DNA from: an uncultured Chthonomonadales bacterium
GTDB lineage: Bacteria > Armatimonadota > Chthonomonadetes > Chthonomonadales > CAJBBX01
Direction: 5' to 3'
NCBI GenBank assembly: GCA_938005745.1
Contig: CALLMM010000016.1
Coordinates: 35,223-99,222, forward strand
Length of the DNA: 64,000 bases
Both the position numbers and the translations under genes were made by a program. This document shows positions 33,753 through 43,279 of the stretch, in pieces (the stretch's first letter is position 1; the number at the start of each line of letters is the position of its first letter). The notes under the pieces were generated by a model that saw only the letters and a program-made list of their open reading frames with translations, ran no database searches and was not told the origin of the DNA.

Positions 33753-35159
33753 CTACTTCTTCCAGCTTCGCACGTCCACCAGATGCCCGGCGACCGCTGC
33801 CGCCGCCGCCATCTCCGGGCTGACCAGGTGGGTTCTGCCGCCCTTGCCCTGCCGCCCCTCGAAGTTGCGGTTGGAGGTGGAGGCGCAGCGTTCGCCCGGC
33901 TGCAGGATGTCGGGGTTCATGCCCAGACACATGGAGCAGCCCGCCTCGCGCCACTCGCAGCCCGCCGCGATGAAGATGCGATCCAGCCCCTCCGCCTCCG
34001 CCTGCTGCTTGACCAGCGCCGAGCCGGGAACCACCATCGCCTTCACCGTCGGCGCGATCCGTCTGCCCTCGAGGATGCGCGCCGCCGCCCGCAGGTCTTC
34101 CATCCGTCCATTGGTACAGGAGCCGATGAAGACGCGGTCCACGGCGATCTCCTGCATCGGCGTGCCGGGGCGCAGACCCATATACTCCAGCGCGCGCTCC
34201 GCCGCCTTCCGGTCGGCGGGCGACTCAAACGACTCCGGATCGGGAACGACGCCCGTGATCGGGACGACCTGTCCGGGATTGGTGCCCCAGGTTACATGCG
34301 GGATCAGGGTAGTGGCGTCCAGCTCTACCAGACGGTCATAGAGCGCGCCCGGATCGGAGGGAAGCGCGCGCCACTCCTCCAGCGCCTGCTCCCACTCCGC
34401 CCCTTTCGGCGCGTAGGGGCGGTTCTCCAGATAGCGGAAGGTGGTCTCGTCCGGCGCGATCATGCCGGCGCGCGCGCCCGCCTCGATGGACATGTTGCAG
34501 ATGGTCATGCGTCCTTCCATCGTCAGGCTGCGGATGGTGTCGCCCGTGTATTCGATCACATAGCCGGTCGCGCCGTCGGTTCCGATCTTGCCGATGATGC
34601 TGAGGATGACATCTTTGGCGGTAACGCCGAGCGGCATCGCGCCAGTCACGCGCACCTCCATCGTGCGGGGACGAAGCTGCTGCAGGCACTGGGTCGCCAG
34701 CACGTGCTCCACTTCGGAGGTTCCGATGCCGAACGCCAGCGCGCCGAAAGCTCCGTGCGTGGCGGTGTGGCTGTCGCCGCAGACGATGGTCATTCCGGGC
34801 TGCGTCAGTCCCAGTTCCGGTCCGATGATGTGGACGATGCCCTGCCGCGGGCTGTGCAGGTCGTAGAGCGTGATGCCGAACTCCGCGCAGTTTGCCGCCA
34901 GCACCTCCATCTGTCTTTTGCTGATCGGGTCGGCGATGGGCAGGCTTCGGTCGGTGGTCGGCACGTTGTGGTCCATCGTCGCCAGGGTCAGATCGGGGCG
35001 GCGCACTCGGCGTCCGTTCATCCGCAGTCCATCGAACGCCTGCGCGGAGGTAACTTCGTGGATCAGGTGCAGGTCAATATAGAGGATCGCCGGCTTGCCC
35101 GCCTCCGCCTGCACGATATGGCTCTCCCATATCTTTTCAAAAAGGGTTTTCGGGGTCAT
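33753..35159 (-). CDS. leuC: 3-isopropylmalate dehydratase, large subunit
   Basis: A 468-residue aconitase-type [4Fe-4S] subunit. I start at [16 protein letters not shown]; an ATG five codons earlier (MGKETM) is an alternative. Cluster ligands are seen in [16 protein letters not shown] and in [17 protein letters not shown] (second and third Cys). [14 protein letters not shown] and [10 protein letters not shown] are also intact. It forms the isomerase with leuD and is first in that pair. The start is divergent from an MFS transporter, with about 130 bp between. Confidence 0.95.
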   Translation of the reverse strand: MTPKTLFEKIWESHIVQAEAGKPAILYIDLHLIHEVTSAQAFDGLRMNGRRVRRPDLTLATMDHNVPTTDRSLPIADPISKRQMEVLAANCAEFGITLYDLHSPRQGIVHIIGPELGLTQPGMTIVCGDSHTATHGAFGALAFGIGTSEVEHVLATQCLQQLRPRTMEVRVTGAMPLGVTAKDVILSIIGKIGTDGATGYVIEYTGDTIRSLTMEGRMTICNMSIEAGARAGMIAPDETTFRYLENRPYAPKGAEWEQALEEWRALPSDPGALYDRLVELDATTLIPHVTWGTNPGQVVPITGVVPDPESFESPADRKAAERALEYMGLRPGTPMQEIAVDRVFIGSCTNGRMEDLRAAARILEGRRIAPTVKAMVVPGSALVKQQAEAEGLDRIFIAAGCEWREAGCSMCLGMNPDILQPGERCASTSNRNFEGRQGKGGRTHLVSPEMAAAAAVAGHLVDVRSWKK

Positions 35160-35287
35160 CGTCTCTTTCCCATGCTCCTCTCTCGCCGATTTGCAGGAGC
35201 GGTCCGTCAATATAGAGAAAGTATACCTTACGCGGCAGGATAGCCGGGTTGATATCCGCAGCCCTGTGCCGGGCAGGAAAGAGAAGC

Positions 35288-36571
35288 ATGACCGTAGATC
35301 CGCCTCCGGAGATACCTCGCTGGCGCAGCTTTGCGCTGGGACTGTTGATGTTTCTGTCGGTTGCCACGTTCGGGTTTCTGCAGCCGTTTACCCCGCTGTT
35401 CATGGAGGCGTCCGGTCTTTCGCGCAGTCAGATCGGGCTGGTGATGGGGATGGCGACCGGCTCGGCGATGCTGGCACAGCCGTTGATCGGTCTCTTCTCG
35501 GATCGGTTCGATACCCGTCGTCTGCCGATGTTTCTGGCGGCACTTGGCGCCGGCGCCGCCTATGCCAGCTTCCGCCATGCTGATCAGATGTGGCAGTTTG
35601 CCCTGCTGTCCGCGCTGGGATCCAACAGCAGCATGTATCTGGGGGCGGCGGGCGGCGTGCTGGTCGGGCGGATGGTTACGGCGCGGGCGGAGGGGGGCGC
35701 GGCATACGTGCGTTACCGCGTCTGGGGATCGGTCGGCTATATCGTCGTCTCGCTGCTGTCGGGTCTGCTTCTGGGCGGACAGGCGGCGGATACGGCGCTG
35801 GGGCGGGAGAGCCTGGCGCGGGTCTTTCTGTGGGGACCGCAGCTTTTCCTGATGATCGCGCTGGTGGCGCTGCTGGTTCCCGACGTGAAGAACCCGGCGC
35901 GCGCCGCCGACCCGCTGCCGGATCGGCAGGCGAACCGTCTGACCCCGAACCTGCGCTGGTTCCTGCTGGCGACCTTTTTCTACATGTTCGGGCTGTACGG
36001 CGCAACCGCCTATCTGGGGCTGTATCTCAAGGGGCTGGGGGCGACGCCCCTGTGGGTGACGGCGACCTTTGCGATGGGGGTGCTGTGCGAGGTACTGATC
36101 ATGATCCAGGTCGGGCGATGGTCGGATCGCTACGGACGGCGTCCCGCCCTGGCGGTCGCCTTTCTCATCATGCCCCTGCGCCTGCTCTGCTATATCCCCG
36201 CCGCAAGTCCTGCCTGGGTGATGGCGGTGCAGTCGCTGCACGGGTTGAACTACGGCATCATGGGCGCGATCTCGGTGGTCTTCATCAACGATCTGGCGAC
36301 CAACGCCGGGCGCGGCTACGCGCAGTCCCGGCTGGCGGCGACCGGGGCGATGGCGACCTCCATCGGTCCGATCGTCTGCGGCTGGATCGCGCAGCGGTAC
36401 GGCATGGGAGCGATGTTTGCCGCCATGTCGGCAGTCGGGGCGGCGGGGGCGTTTGTCTTCATGGTCTTCGTACAGGAGTCGCATCCCTCGCCGCAGACGC
36501 TGGAGGGGCGCGGTCCGGCTATTCTCCGCCCGCTCTGGCGCGCGCTGTCGGCTCCGATCATCAAGAACTGA
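35288..36571 (+). CDS. MFS transporter
   Basis: A 427-residue protein with twelve predicted membrane helices in two six-helix halves. I use the ATG of [19 protein letters not shown]. The MFS loop 2-3 motif is [20 protein letters not shown] (about 59-78), and a matching [17 protein letters not shown] lies in the second half. GQP-like [17 protein letters not shown] and the layout resemble the MFS_1-like/nucleoside permease group. The substrate is not decided by sequence. It is divergent from leuC and convergent with the FAH gene. Confidence 0.88.
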   Translation: MTVDPPPEIPRWRSFALGLLMFLSVATFGFLQPFTPLFMEASGLSRSQIGLVMGMATGSAMLAQPLIGLFSDRFDTRRLPMFLAALGAGAAYASFRHADQMWQFALLSALGSNSSMYLGAAGGVLVGRMVTARAEGGAAYVRYRVWGSVGYIVVSLLSGLLLGGQAADTALGRESLARVFLWGPQLFLMIALVALLVPDVKNPARAADPLPDRQANRLTPNLRWFLLATFFYMFGLYGATAYLGLYLKGLGATPLWVTATFAMGVLCEVLIMIQVGRWSDRYGRRPALAVAFLIMPLRLLCYIPAASPAWVMAVQSLHGLNYGIMGAISVVFINDLATNAGRGYAQSRLAATGAMATSIGPIVCGWIAQRYGMGAMFAAMSAVGAAGAFVFMVFVQESHPSPQTLEGRGPAILRPLWRALSAPIIKN

Positions 36572-36578
36572 CGCGGCA

Positions 36579-36606
36579 GCGGGGAGAGCCGGAACGCCCT
36601 CCCCGC
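36579..36606. terminator. Hairpin between convergent MFS and FAH genes
   Basis: An 8-bp stem GCGGGGAG / CTCCCCGC with a 12-base loop, seven bases after the MFS stop. No U-tract on either strand. Weak evidence. Confidence 0.35.
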
Positions 36607-36633
36607 GCCTCCTCCTCTATGTCTCGGAGCCTC

Positions 36634-37509
36634 TTACGCCTCCGCGATAACCGGATTGGTCAGCGTGCCGAGTCCGGCGATGGTCACGCTCACCGTATCG
36701 CCGGGCTGAAGAAAGACCTGCGGCTGCCGGAAGACGCCGACGCCTCCGGGCGTGCCGGTGGTAACGATGTCGCCCGGCTCCAGCGTGAAGACCTGCGAGA
36801 GATAGCTGACCAGATAGTAGACCCCGAAGATCAGGTTCCGCGTGTTGGACTGCTGCATGGTCCTGCCGTTGAGGGTCAGGCTGATGTCCAGATTGTGCGG
36901 ATCGGCGATCTCATCGGCGGTAACGAGCATCGGTCCGGTCGGGGCGAAGGTGTCGAAGGTCTTGCCGCGCACCCACTGCTTGTCGCTGAACTGGATGTCC
37001 CGCGCCGATACGTCGTTGAGGCACATGTAGCCCGCGATGTACTCCTTCGCCTGCTCCTCCGGCACATTGCGTCCGCGCCTGCCGATCACGAAGGCAAGCT
37101 CCGCCTCGTAGTCCACCTGCTCGCTCAGTTTCGGCAGCGTGACGGGCGCGCCCGGACCGATCAGGGCGCTGGGGAACTTGGCGAAGATGATGGCGCGCTC
37201 CGGGATGGGCTGTTTCTGCTCGATGCAGTGGTCGCGGTAGTTCTGCCCGATGCAGACGATCTTCTGCGGGTCGCCGACCGGAGCCAGCAGGGCGGTCTCC
37301 GCCAGCGGCGTACAGGCGTCTTTTGTGGGCGAGGCGGCGGCGACGATGCGGCGGGCGGTCTCGACGGCGTCGGCATCCGCCAGAAAGGCGCGCATGGAGG
37401 AGGGAAGCGGCGCGTCTCCCGTCCAGACCGCCGCCAGGTCCAGAACGCTCTCGCCGACGACGGCGCCGATTTTCTCTTCGGAACCGCTCCGAAAACGAAC
37501 GAGTTTCAT
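36634..37509 (-). CDS. Fumarylacetoacetate hydrolase (FAH) family protein
   Basis: A 291-residue FAH-fold enzyme. The metal site is seen in EQVDYEAELAFVIGRRGRNV with the E-x-E (about 131-150). IVCIGQNYRDHCIEQ precedes it, and MCLNDVSARDIQFSDKQW, KTFDTFAPTGPMLV and IVTTGTPGGVGVFR follow. This is the common cytoplasmic group acting on 2-oxo acids by C-C cleavage or hydration. The true substrate is unknown. It is last in a minus-strand run that starts with the NIL gene. Confidence 0.85.
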   Translation of the reverse strand: MKLVRFRSGSEEKIGAVVGESVLDLAAVWTGDAPLPSSMRAFLADADAVETARRIVAAASPTKDACTPLAETALLAPVGDPQKIVCIGQNYRDHCIEQKQPIPERAIIFAKFPSALIGPGAPVTLPKLSEQVDYEAELAFVIGRRGRNVPEEQAKEYIAGYMCLNDVSARDIQFSDKQWVRGKTFDTFAPTGPMLVTADEIADPHNLDISLTLNGRTMQQSNTRNLIFGVYYLVSYLSQVFTLEPGDIVTTGTPGGVGVFRQPQVFLQPGDTVSVTIAGLGTLTNPVIAEA

Positions 37510-37556
37510 GCTCTATCTCCGTGTGGTTGTCAACAGATGCCGCCCGGAAACGGCGG

Positions 37557-38084
37557 TTACTCCGCTCCGGGAAATAGCTGCTGATAGGCTTCCCGGTAGA
37601 CCCGGAAGTCCGACGATCCGAAACAGACGAAGACGACCTTCTCGATCGTCTGGTTCGACTCCAGAAATCGCTTCGTCTCGGTCAGCGCGATCTGCGCGGC
37701 GCGGGCGATGGGAAAGCCGTAGGCTCCCGTGCTGATCGCCGGAAATGCGATGGAGCGAAGGTGATGCCGCTCCGCCAGCGTCAGGCTGTTGCGGTAGCAG
37801 TCCGCCAGCAGCGCATCCTCCTGCCGGTCGCCGCCCTGCCAGACCGGTCCGACCGTGTGGATCACATAGTGCGCCGGGAGACGGTAGCCGCGCGTGATCT
37901 TTGCCTGTCCCGTCTGGCATCCGCCGAGCGTCCGGCACTCCTCCAGAAGCTCCGGTCCCGCGGCGCGATGGATGGCTCCGTCTACGCCGCCCCCTCCCAG
38001 AAGCGAGCGGTTGGCGGCGTTGACGATGGCGTCTACCGCCTGCTGCGTGATGTCTCCCTCGACGATCTCGATTCGGTGATGCAT
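37557..38084 (-). CDS. Macro domain protein (ADP-ribosyl hydrolase type)
   Basis: A 175-residue single macro domain. [20 protein letters not shown] opens it, then [19 protein letters not shown] with the Gly-rich ADP-ribose loop, and [19 protein letters not shown] with the second loop. This is the MacroD/YmdB-like group that removes acetyl from O-acetyl-ADP-ribose or ADP-ribose from proteins. No ADP-ribosyltransferase gene is nearby, so it looks like a housekeeping enzyme. Confidence 0.9.
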   Translation of the reverse strand: MHHRIEIVEGDITQQAVDAIVNAANRSLLGGGGVDGAIHRAAGPELLEECRTLGGCQTGQAKITRGYRLPAHYVIHTVGPVWQGGDRQEDALLADCYRNSLTLAERHHLRSIAFPAISTGAYGFPIARAAQIALTETKRFLESNQTIEKVVFVCFGSSDFRVYREAYQQLFPGAE

Positions 38085-38130
38085 GATGCGTCTCCTTGCC
38101 CGGAGGCGAATGCAAACGACGTTTCGGACC

Positions 38131-38664
38131 TCAAGGCAGCCGATGCTCCGGTCTCTGTCGAATCAGCGCGGTCAGCGCGAAGAGGCAGCAGGCGACACCC
38201 ACCAGTTTCAACAGCAGGCGCGCCGACTCGACGATCTGCGGATCCATCGTCATGCCGAGCGTCTTCCCGAAGAGACTGAGGATCTTGCCTCCCGCCAGTC
38301 CGCTGAAGTAGAGCGCGACTCCCGCGATCATGGCGTTCCGGCAGCGGGGGGGCTGGCGCAGCAGGAACCGCGCAAAGATCAGCGCGAACGCCGCCCCGCC
38401 GATCAGAGCCGCCAGCAGGAAGTTGGCGGTCGAGGAGCCTCCCGGATCGAACACGCGCCGCAGCATCCGGAACGGGCGATGCAGGTTGAACGGCTCGTCC
38501 AGCGCCAGAAAGAGCAGAACCGCCGCCAGACCGATCCAGTAGAGCGTCTCGGAGCCGGACGTGCGCGCCCGGCGCGCCGCCAGTATCGCGCAGAGCAGGC
38601 TGCAGGCGCACAGCCCTCCCCCGACGATCCAGGGCGGTACGCCGGTATCGGCGTCCAGGCTCAC
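38131..38664 (-). CDS. Multi-pass membrane protein of unknown function
   Basis: 177 residues with five or six predicted membrane helices ([91 protein letters not shown]). The polar LDEPFNLHR after the second helix and [14 protein letters not shown] stand out. I do not recognise a family. Its start overlaps the stop of the cupin GPI gene by 4 bp, so they are coupled. Confidence 0.6.
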   Translation of the reverse strand: MSLDADTGVPPWIVGGGLCACSLLCAILAARRARTSGSETLYWIGLAAVLLFLALDEPFNLHRPFRMLRRVFDPGGSSTANFLLAALIGGAAFALIFARFLLRQPPRCRNAMIAGVALYFSGLAGGKILSLFGKTLGMTMDPQIVESARLLLKLVGVACCLFALTALIRQRPEHRLP

Positions 38665-39239
38665 GCCTCCGGTTCCGGGACGAGGGCGGGTTTGCCGTTG
38701 ATCTGCCGCACGCGCCCGCTGAAGCCGCGAGCGACGATCTCGCCGTAGTCGTGTCCGGTCTCGCTGGGCCAGTAGGAGACGAAGACCAGCGGCTCCGTCC
38801 CGATATTGGCGACCCGATGGGCAGTGCGCGGCGGAACCGCATGGACGGAGCCGGGACGCATGATCTCGGCGCGGGTCTGCCGGTTCTCATCCATCAGCAC
38901 CAGCACTCCCTCGCCGGAGACCGTAACCTCCATCTCCGGTCTGTCCTGCGCCGCATGGTAGTGCCCGCGCGTCATAAAGTACTCGTCGCCGACCCTGCCC
39001 GGCATCAGAAAGGTCGTGGCGCAGCAGATGGCTCCCTCCACCCCCTCCGGCTGCGGCTCATAGGACTGCACCCGATAGAGAACCGTCTCCGGATCCATCG
39101 CGGCGCGCGCCGCCTCGTCCCGAAAATAGCCGGCAAGCTGCCGGAGGGTCTTCACGCTCTCCGTGACGCCGGCTCCGCGCAGAACGCCGGTCTGCGGGTC
39201 GAGCGTTACCCGGGCGGGGGAAATCTCTGACGCGCTCAT
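38661..39239 (-). CDS. Cupin-type (archaeal-like) glucose-6-phosphate isomerase
   Basis: 192 residues from the ATG of MSASEISPARVTLDPQTGV. A cupin barrel with metal ligands in TRGHYHAAQDRPEMEVTVSG (two His and Glu) and the later His in PPRTAHRVANIG. The GEGVLVLMDE strand and the F-x-x-YWPSETGHDYG end match the cupin phosphoglucose isomerase family, first known from Archaea and found in scattered bacteria. It converts glucose 6-phosphate to fructose 6-phosphate. It lies downstream of galK. Other sugar-phosphate cupins are possible. Confidence 0.8.
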   Translation of the reverse strand: MSASEISPARVTLDPQTGVLRGAGVTESVKTLRQLAGYFRDEAARAAMDPETVLYRVQSYEPQPEGVEGAICCATTFLMPGRVGDEYFMTRGHYHAAQDRPEMEVTVSGEGVLVLMDENRQTRAEIMRPGSVHAVPPRTAHRVANIGTEPLVFVSYWPSETGHDYGEIVARGFSGRVRQINGKPALVPEPEA

Positions 39240-39372
39240 CGCCTCTTCTTCTCTCCTCTCTTCGCCGCGCGTATGATCCATGCCTGTTCATCGCCTGTCA
39301 GCAGGCGATATGCCCGGCAGTAGACGCCGCCTGCCGGTCTGCAGACGGAAGCCGCCGGATCGCCGGCGGGCG

Positions 39373-40527
39373 TCATAAGATCCTGCTCGCTCCTTCCGAA
39401 GCCTGGCAGACGTAGAATTTAGCTTCCCGTCCGGTCTCCTTCAGGTAGGCGGCTCCGACGATCTTCTTGAAATTCTCTACCGCCTTATCGGCAACCAGAC
39501 TGACCGTGCACCCGCCGAATCCCGCGCCGGTCATTCTCGCGCCGAAGACTCCCTCCACCTGTCGGGCGGCTTCCACCATGACATCCAGTTCCCTGCAGCT
39601 CACTTCGTAGTCGTCGCGCAGGGAGTCGTGCGAGGCGTTCATGAGCTGTCCGAACTGTGCGATGTCGCCCGCCTTCAGCGCAGCGACGCTTTTGAGCACG
39701 CGGGCGTTCTCGGTGATCACGTGGCGGGCGCGTTTGCGAATCGTCTCCGGCATCTGGTCCGCGTATCGCGCAAACGACTCCTCGTCTACATCGCGCAGGG
39801 CGGTGATGCCCGGCAGCGACCGCTTCAGTATCTCGACCGCACTCTCGCACTCCGTGCGCCGCTCATTGTATTTAGAGGCGCCCAGTCCGCGCGGCAGCCC
39901 GGTGTCCCCGATCACGAGGGAGACCCTTTGCGCGGGCAGGGGTACGGCTTCATACTCTCTGCTGCGCGTATCTATCAAGAGCGCGTGCCCCGCCCGTCCC
40001 AGGGAAGAGATAAACTGATCCATGATCCCGCACTTGACTTTCGCAAACGCATGTTCGGCGCGCTGGCAGTACAGGGCGCGCTGCACCGGGTCTATGGCGA
40101 AGCCGCCCGCCGTCTCGAACGCCAGGCAGGAGGCGATCTCCATTGCGGCGGAGGAGGAGAGTCCGCTGGCGATGGGAACCGTGCCGTGGACAACCAGGTT
40201 CATGCCCTTCAGCGGGTAGCCTTCGCTGCGCAGGACATGCGCCACGCCGCGAATGAAGTTGCTCCAGTGACCCTTTTCCCGTTCTTGAATGTCGGAGAGT
40301 GTGAAGGTGTCGGACACCAGGTATCTCGTTGAGTAGGCGCGCACCTGATCGTCCTGTCGCGGCGCGCCGGCGATGGTGACGTCGAAGTTGATGGCGGCGG
40401 GAAAGACAAAGCCGTCGTTGTAGTCGGTATGTTCGCCGATCAGGTTGACGCGCCCCGGAGCGCGCACCACAAACACGGGCGGCGTGTCATACAGTTCCGT
40501 GAATTTCTGTTGAATATCCGTATCCAT
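39373..40527 (-). CDS. galK: Galactokinase
   Basis: A 384-residue GHMP kinase phosphorylating galactose at C1 with ATP. The galactokinase signature GRVNLIGEHTDYNDGFVFPA (about 26-45) and the ATP loop PIASGLSSSAAMEIA (about 116-130) are intact, as is the C-terminal GARMTGAGFGGCTVSLV. CGIMDQFISSLGRAGHALLI gives the catalytic Asp region. Length is typical. No galT, galE or regulator is adjacent, so the Leloir genes are dispersed. Confidence 0.95.
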   Translation of the reverse strand: MDTDIQQKFTELYDTPPVFVVRAPGRVNLIGEHTDYNDGFVFPAAINFDVTIAGAPRQDDQVRAYSTRYLVSDTFTLSDIQEREKGHWSNFIRGVAHVLRSEGYPLKGMNLVVHGTVPIASGLSSSAAMEIASCLAFETAGGFAIDPVQRALYCQRAEHAFAKVKCGIMDQFISSLGRAGHALLIDTRSREYEAVPLPAQRVSLVIGDTGLPRGLGASKYNERRTECESAVEILKRSLPGITALRDVDEESFARYADQMPETIRKRARHVITENARVLKSVAALKAGDIAQFGQLMNASHDSLRDDYEVSCRELDVMVEAARQVEGVFGARMTGAGFGGCTVSLVADKAVENFKKIVGAAYLKETGREAKFYVCQASEGASRIL

Positions 40528-40575
40528 CGTCGTCCATAGGGCAGTACGGCGCGCGAACGCGGCGCACGCCCGCCT

Positions 40576-41046
40576 TCAGTGATACTCTTCGTCGCCCATC
40601 AGGGTCTGAAGATAGTTGATCTGTCCCAGATGATACTGCATATGGCTAGCGGGAACAAGCATTGCCAGCGCGGACGGCATCCGCTCGCCGTCGGGCAGAA
40701 TGACCATCTCGGTCAGGCGGTCTGCCGGGATCGCGATCAGGGTGTCGCAGAGGCGGGTGAGACTGCGCTGAAGATAGGCGCTGGCTTTCGGCAGGGTACT
40801 GCATCGTTCTATGGCGGTGTCGCTCTCCGCCTGAGAGCGGAAGGGCAGGGGCGCGTTCGCCAGTACGGCGGCGTAGACCAGATTGGTGACCGCGCAGTGC
40901 CCCATCAGCGACAGCGCATGACGGGAGGCATCGTGCGGCTTCCAGGTCAGCCCCTCCGCCGGCATCGCGCGGACCGCCTGCGTCAACGCCTTGCCGGCGC
41001 GCAGGGTCATCTCCAGAGCCACCCGCTGGCACAGATGTAACTGCAT
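40576..41046 (-). CDS. DinB family protein
   Basis: A 156-residue four-helix-bundle protein. The metal-binding His expected of DinB/YfiT proteins is seen in LMGHCAVTN (about 50) and in the closing SHMQYHLGQINYLQTLMGD (two His). WKPHDASRHALSL fits the first ligand region. Family members are metal-dependent transferases or damage-linked proteins of mostly unknown function. It sits in a minus-strand run between galK and a methyltransferase fragment. Confidence 0.82.
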   Translation of the reverse strand: MQLHLCQRVALEMTLRAGKALTQAVRAMPAEGLTWKPHDASRHALSLMGHCAVTNLVYAAVLANAPLPFRSQAESDTAIERCSTLPKASAYLQRSLTRLCDTLIAIPADRLTEMVILPDGERMPSALAMLVPASHMQYHLGQINYLQTLMGDEEYH

Positions 41047-41055
41047 CGCGATCTC

Positions 41056-41388
41056 CTACTGCCGGACCCACGCCAGCGCCGCGCAGGGAGTGCCCTTGCG
41101 GTCAATCGGGGCGTCCAGAAAGGAGAGGAAGCCCTCCGGCACGTCGGCGCGCAGCCGCTCGCGCTGCTCCTGCGCGCAGAGTATCGCCAGACGTCCGCCC
41201 AGCTTCAGCACGCGCCCCATCTCCCGCATCGCCGCGCAGACCGTCTCCAGCGACTCCGGGTCGTAGGGCGGCTCGGTCGCAATCGCCGCGAAGGTCGCGT
41301 CGGGAAAGGGCAGGGCGCGTGCGTCGGCAAGGCAGTGATGCGCTCCCATTTCGGTCAGTCCGAAATGGGAGCGCCGGCAGCTCTCCAC
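41056..41388 (-). CDS. Methyltransferase-like protein lacking its N-terminal SAM-binding half
   Basis: A 110-residue frame starting at GTG, two codons after the NIL stop and in the same frame. The visible part is the C-terminal half of a class I methyltransferase: CLADARALPFPDATF, the catalytic-type ATEPPYDPESL (a TDPPY-like motif of RNA/DNA amino-methylases) and LKLGGRLAILCAQEQ. The glycine-rich motif I is missing. The first residues are encoded by a 14-bp inverted repeat. It looks like the remains of a longer gene or a badly truncated one. Whether it is translated and folds is doubtful. Confidence 0.55.
   Translation of the reverse strand: MESCRRSHFGLTEMGAHHCLADARALPFPDATFAAIATEPPYDPESLETVCAAMREMGRVLKLGGRLAILCAQEQRERLRADVPEGFLSFLDAPIDRKGTPCAALAWVRQ
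41341..41373. repeat. 14-bp perfect inverted repeat at the methyltransferase 5' end
   Basis: CGCTCCCATTTCGG and CCGAAATGGGAGCG flank the loop TCAGT. It lies within the first codons of the truncated methyltransferase frame. No U-tract follows on either strand, so it is not a standard terminator. Confidence 0.9.
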
Positions 41389-41391
41389 GGA

Positions 41392-41640
41392 TCAGGCTTC
41401 GCGATCTCCATCGAACTCGCTCAGGGAGATCCCCAGCGACTCCATCCATCGCTTTGCGCGCTCCATCGCCGCCGGATCGCCGGTAAGCTCCAGTTCCAGA
41501 AAGCCGCCTTCGTGCACGTTGATATTGGCGCGGTAGACGTTGGGCTTCAAGCCGAAGTCCATCACCAGATGATAGAGCACCGGCTCCTTCACGCGCTCCA
41601 GCGGAAAGTTCAGCCGCACTCGATGGATCGCTGCGCTCAT
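41392..41640 (-). CDS. NIL domain protein
   Basis: An 82-residue protein consisting of one NIL domain (ferredoxin-like fold). It shows RVRLNFPLERVKEPVLYHLV, NVYRANINVHEGGFLELELT and ERAKRWMESLGISLSEF, the usual order. NIL domains occur at the end of methionine ABC transporter ATPases and as small stand-alone proteins near sulfur and iron-sulfur genes, probably as ligand sensors. The role here is unknown. A good sigma-70 promoter lies just upstream, so it opens the minus-strand run that ends with FAH. Confidence 0.85.
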   Translation of the reverse strand: MSAAIHRVRLNFPLERVKEPVLYHLVMDFGLKPNVYRANINVHEGGFLELELTGDPAAMERAKRWMESLGISLSEFDGDREA

Positions 41641-41675
41641 CGCAAACTCCCTCCCGACCCTCTGCCGTTCGCGGT

Positions 41676-41705
41676 ATTATAGCCATATCCGCCGCAGGGA
41701 GTCAA
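41676..41705 (-). promoter_or_regulatory. Sigma-70 promoter of the NIL gene run
   Basis: Minus strand TTGACT, 18-base spacer, TATAAT. The -10 is perfect. The transcription start would be about 30 bases before the NIL ATG. Confidence 0.82.
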
Positions 41706-41756
41706 TTTGAGGGAGAGCGTATACGCCGAATGGAGGATAAAAAGAGGAGGGCGGTG

Positions 41757-41765
41757 TGCTACAAT
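41757..41765 (+). promoter_or_regulatory. Extended -10 promoter of the nitronate monooxygenase-like gene
   Basis: TGCTACAAT on the plus strand, with TG one base before TACAAT. No good -35 is seen at the right spacing. The leader to the ATG would be about 45 nt. It overlaps no other element and is back to back with the NIL promoter. Confidence 0.5.
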
Positions 41766-41818
41766 GCGGTACGTTAGACCATCCCTGAGCGTGTATGGGA
41801 TTGCGGAGTGGAGCGCGT

Positions 41819-43240
41819 ATGATGCAGAGAGAGCAGCCTGCGCTGATACAGGCCGGAATGGGAGTGCATATCTCCAGCGCGAGGCTTGCCAATGCGACGG
41901 CGCGTCTAGGCGCGATGGGCGTCGTCTCCGGCGCCGGGCTTCGTCATATCGTCGTCGAGGATATACGCGCCGGCGATCTGGACGCTCTGCGCCTCGCCCG
42001 CGCCTTTCCTTTCCCCCGTTATGTCGAAGAGCTGCTTGCCTACGCGCCCGGCGGTTCCCGGCACAATAAGCCTGTGCCGATGGATACGCCGGACCCGGCG
42101 CGCGCCGCGCTTCCCCGGCGTCTGAGCGTGATCGGAGCCTATGTGGAGGTGATGCGGGCAAAAGAGGGGCATCGGGGCATGGTCGGCGTCAATGTGATGT
42201 GGAAATGCGCGCTGACCGTTCTGCCGACGATCTACGGTGCGATGCTGGCGGGAGCCGATGCGCTTCTGTGCGGGGCGGGCGTTCCGATGGAGCTGGCGGA
42301 TATCGTCGAGCGTCTTCGGAGGGGAGAGGACCTGGAGTACGAGTCGCTCACCGGAACCGGAACCCGCGTCCAGCTGGACGTCGCCGAAGATGCGCCCGCC
42401 TCTCTTCTGCAGAGAATGCCGCCCCCGACGCTGATCCCGATCCTCTCCAACTACCCCTTCTGCAAACGGCTGACGGACAACTGGCAGCAGCGTCACGGGG
42501 TGCGTCCCGGGGCGTTTGTGCTGGAGAACCATCAGGCGGGCGGGCATAATGCGCCGCCCCGCGATAAGTCGTCGTTCGGGGCGCAGGACGATCTGGACAG
42601 CTACTTTGAGAAGGTGCTGTCGCTGGGCGTGCCGGTCTATGTGGCGGGGGCGTTTCCGCATGGCGGTTCGCGGGACGATCTGCTGATGTGGCAGGCGCGC
42701 GGCGCCTGCGGCATCCAGGTCGGGTCGCGGTTTGCGCTCTGTGCCGAGTCGGGGATGCGGGCGGACCTGCGCGAGCAGATGCTCGCGCAGGTCCGCGCGG
42801 GAACGCTGACGGTCTCCACCGATCTGCGCCTCTCGCCCACCGGCTACCCGTTCAAGGTCGCCTCGCTCCCCGGCACGTTGAGCAATCCGGAGCTTCGCGC
42901 TCAGCGCACGCGCCTTTGCAACCTCGGCTATCTGCTTCAGTCGCATTTTGAGACCGGCGAAGACGGCGTTGTGCGGGAGACCTATCTCTGTCCCGCCATG
43001 CCCGCCGCGCAGTATGCGCGCCGCGGCGGCGATCCGGCGCAGACCGAGGGACGCATCTGCCTCTGCAACGCGCTCCTCTCTACTGCAGGCTACGGTCCGG
43101 CGGACGAACTGCCCCTGATCACGCTGGGCGTCAGCGGCGTGCAGGTGGATCGGCTCTGGAGCGCGCGCGAGGTGGTGGAGGATATCCTCACCCCCGACTA
43201 CGTCGCCCGCCGCGAACGGGAGTTGCGCCTGCCGGCATAG
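41819..43240 (+). CDS. Nitronate monooxygenase (2-nitropropane dioxygenase)-family flavoprotein
   Basis: 473 residues from the ATG of MMQREQPALIQAGMGVHIS, with GGAG nearby. FMN-barrel marks: ALIQAGMGVHISSARLANAT, GVVSGAGLRH, VGVNVMWKC, LLCGAGVPMELADI, VLENHQAGGHNAPP and ARGACGIQVGSRFALCAESG. The H-x-A-G-G-H motif is the site typical of the family. The length is greater than the usual 320-360 residues, and the extra C-terminal part has several Cys (LCNLGYL, TYLCPAMP, RICLCNALL). This is the long group related to enoyl reductase-like PfaD proteins as much as to nitronate oxidases. Confidence 0.75.
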   Translation: MMQREQPALIQAGMGVHISSARLANATARLGAMGVVSGAGLRHIVVEDIRAGDLDALRLARAFPFPRYVEELLAYAPGGSRHNKPVPMDTPDPARAALPRRLSVIGAYVEVMRAKEGHRGMVGVNVMWKCALTVLPTIYGAMLAGADALLCGAGVPMELADIVERLRRGEDLEYESLTGTGTRVQLDVAEDAPASLLQRMPPPTLIPILSNYPFCKRLTDNWQQRHGVRPGAFVLENHQAGGHNAPPRDKSSFGAQDDLDSYFEKVLSLGVPVYVAGAFPHGGSRDDLLMWQARGACGIQVGSRFALCAESGMRADLREQMLAQVRAGTLTVSTDLRLSPTGYPFKVASLPGTLSNPELRAQRTRLCNLGYLLQSHFETGEDGVVRETYLCPAMPAAQYARRGGDPAQTEGRICLCNALLSTAGYGPADELPLITLGVSGVQVDRLWSAREVVEDILTPDYVARRERELRLPA

Positions 43241-43279
43241 GACCGCGCCCCGTAACCCGCCCGGCTGTTCGCTGAGCCT

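Noticed and set aside
35472-35488. Plus-strand TGGCACAGCCGTTGAT as a fourth sigma-54 promoter
   Set aside because: It lies inside the MFS gene and has TTGA in place of TTGC, so the essential GC of the -12 element is missing.
37557-38084. Macro domain as the antitoxin of a DarT-type pair
   Set aside because: No DarT-like ADP-ribosyltransferase lies next to it. The neighbours are FAH and a membrane protein.
39290-39309. ATCGCCTG-TCAG-CAGGCGAT hairpin between galK and the cupin GPI gene as a terminator
   Set aside because: Short stem without a U-tract in a very GC-rich gap; not strong enough to call.
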